Origin: an uncultured Bacteroidales bacterium
GTDB lineage: Bacteria; Bacteroidota; Bacteroidia; Bacteroidales; Bacteroidaceae
NCBI GenBank assembly: GCA_902788275.1
Contig: CADAJV010000002.1
Location: 18,720-82,719, forward strand
Direction of reading: 5' to 3'
DNA: 64,000 bases
A program made the position numbers and the translations under genes. Position 1 is the first letter of the stretch, and every line of letters begins with the position of its first letter. Below are positions 63,945-64,000 of this stretch, in pieces. The notes under the pieces were generated by a model that worked only from the letters and a program-made list of their open reading frames with translations, was not told the DNA's origin and did not search any database.

Positions 63945-64000
63945 TAATCCCCTTGAAAAAAGTTTTAACTCCGTGGAAAAATAAACTAACTCCGTGGAAA
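63945..64000. repeat. Start of 21-bp-phased repeat array E (cut by the window edge)
   Basis: TAATCCCCTTGAAA, TAACTCCGTGGAAA and TAACTCCGTGGAAA begin at 63945, 63966 and 63987, exactly 21 bp apart. TCTAATCCCC resembles the TCTAATCGCG decamer of arrays A-D. The rest lies outside the window. Confidence 0.75.

Overview
The window is chromosomal DNA of a Bacteroidales bacterium, most likely Prevotellaceae-like. The evidence is many Bacteroidetes promoters (-7 box TAnnTTTG, twice with an exact -33 TTTG 19 bp upstream), BspA-like leucine-rich and dockerin-bearing surface proteins, C-terminal tails of the YYDLQGRK...GIYIVNGKKV type, an ECF sigma factor with downstream partners, a TonB/ExbB/ExbD/ExbD set and anaerobic enzymes (NrdDG, GlpAB, ThiH). 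Most genes are GC-rich housekeeping genes. Two AT-rich islands (about 8.3-11.5 kb and 21.7-23.8 kb) look acquired.

Layout. 1-3.4 kb: Na+ symporter (cut by the edge), menA, coiled-coil protein. 3.6-5.5 kb: mrp and trmB. 5.6-8.2 kb: PstS-like lipoprotein and TPR protein. 8.2-11.6 kb: AT-rich island holding a candidate structured RNA, a BspA remnant and an 841-aa exported MORN-like protein, bracketed by two copies of the 3' end and terminator of the TPR gene. 11.6-15.9 kb: ilvE and exbB-exbD-exbD-tonB. 16.9-21.7 kb: SPOR lipoprotein, ytxH/holin-like operon, ruvX, def, TPR protein, 5-FTHF cyclo-ligase. 21.7-25.2 kb: toxin-antitoxin pair, two candidate structured RNAs, an orphan gene, then a dockerin protein, a cohesin-like protein and a small peptide gene. 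25.3-28 kb: recF, dciA-like, tRNA-Tyr, purN, lipoprotein. 28-31.5 kb: thiS-thiE-thiG-thiH-TenI-like operon. 32.5-39 kb: nrdD-nrdG, esterase, glpA-glpB. 39-47.9 kb: BspA/dockerin protein, diadenylate cyclase, folP, FKBP, glyS, dsbD. 48.7-55.1 kb: ECF sigma cluster, HhH protein, TonB-dependent receptor, trmD. 55.2-63.6 kb: ligA, a secreted zincin-like protein and a 1663-aa GH20-GH33 fusion.

The strongest unexplained signal is a family of large non-coding arrays built from 21-bp units (two helical turns). They start near 1.03, 16.23, 31.54, 48.05 and 63.94 kb, so about one every 15-16.5 kb. The three complete ones are about 525-560 bp and share one plan: an arm, an AT-rich core of CTTAGGAATTTT-like units, a partly complementary arm carrying CGCGATTAGA, and a third unit type. 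The decamer TCTAATCGCG (either strand) occurs in the first four. A second class of short arrays, mostly heptamers (TAACTCC, TTGACCA, GGTTATR and others), sits in promoters and 5' leaders and also in frame inside menA, mrp, glpB, dsbD and ligA, usually at domain or loop boundaries. glpB and dsbD carry the same composite insert in the same frame. I know of no description of either class, but could run no search.

Functionally the window suggests a gut or oral anaerobe that harvests host glycans (a sialidase plus hexosaminidase in one chain), displays cohesin/dockerin-type surface proteins, energises outer-membrane uptake through TonB, and grows without oxygen.
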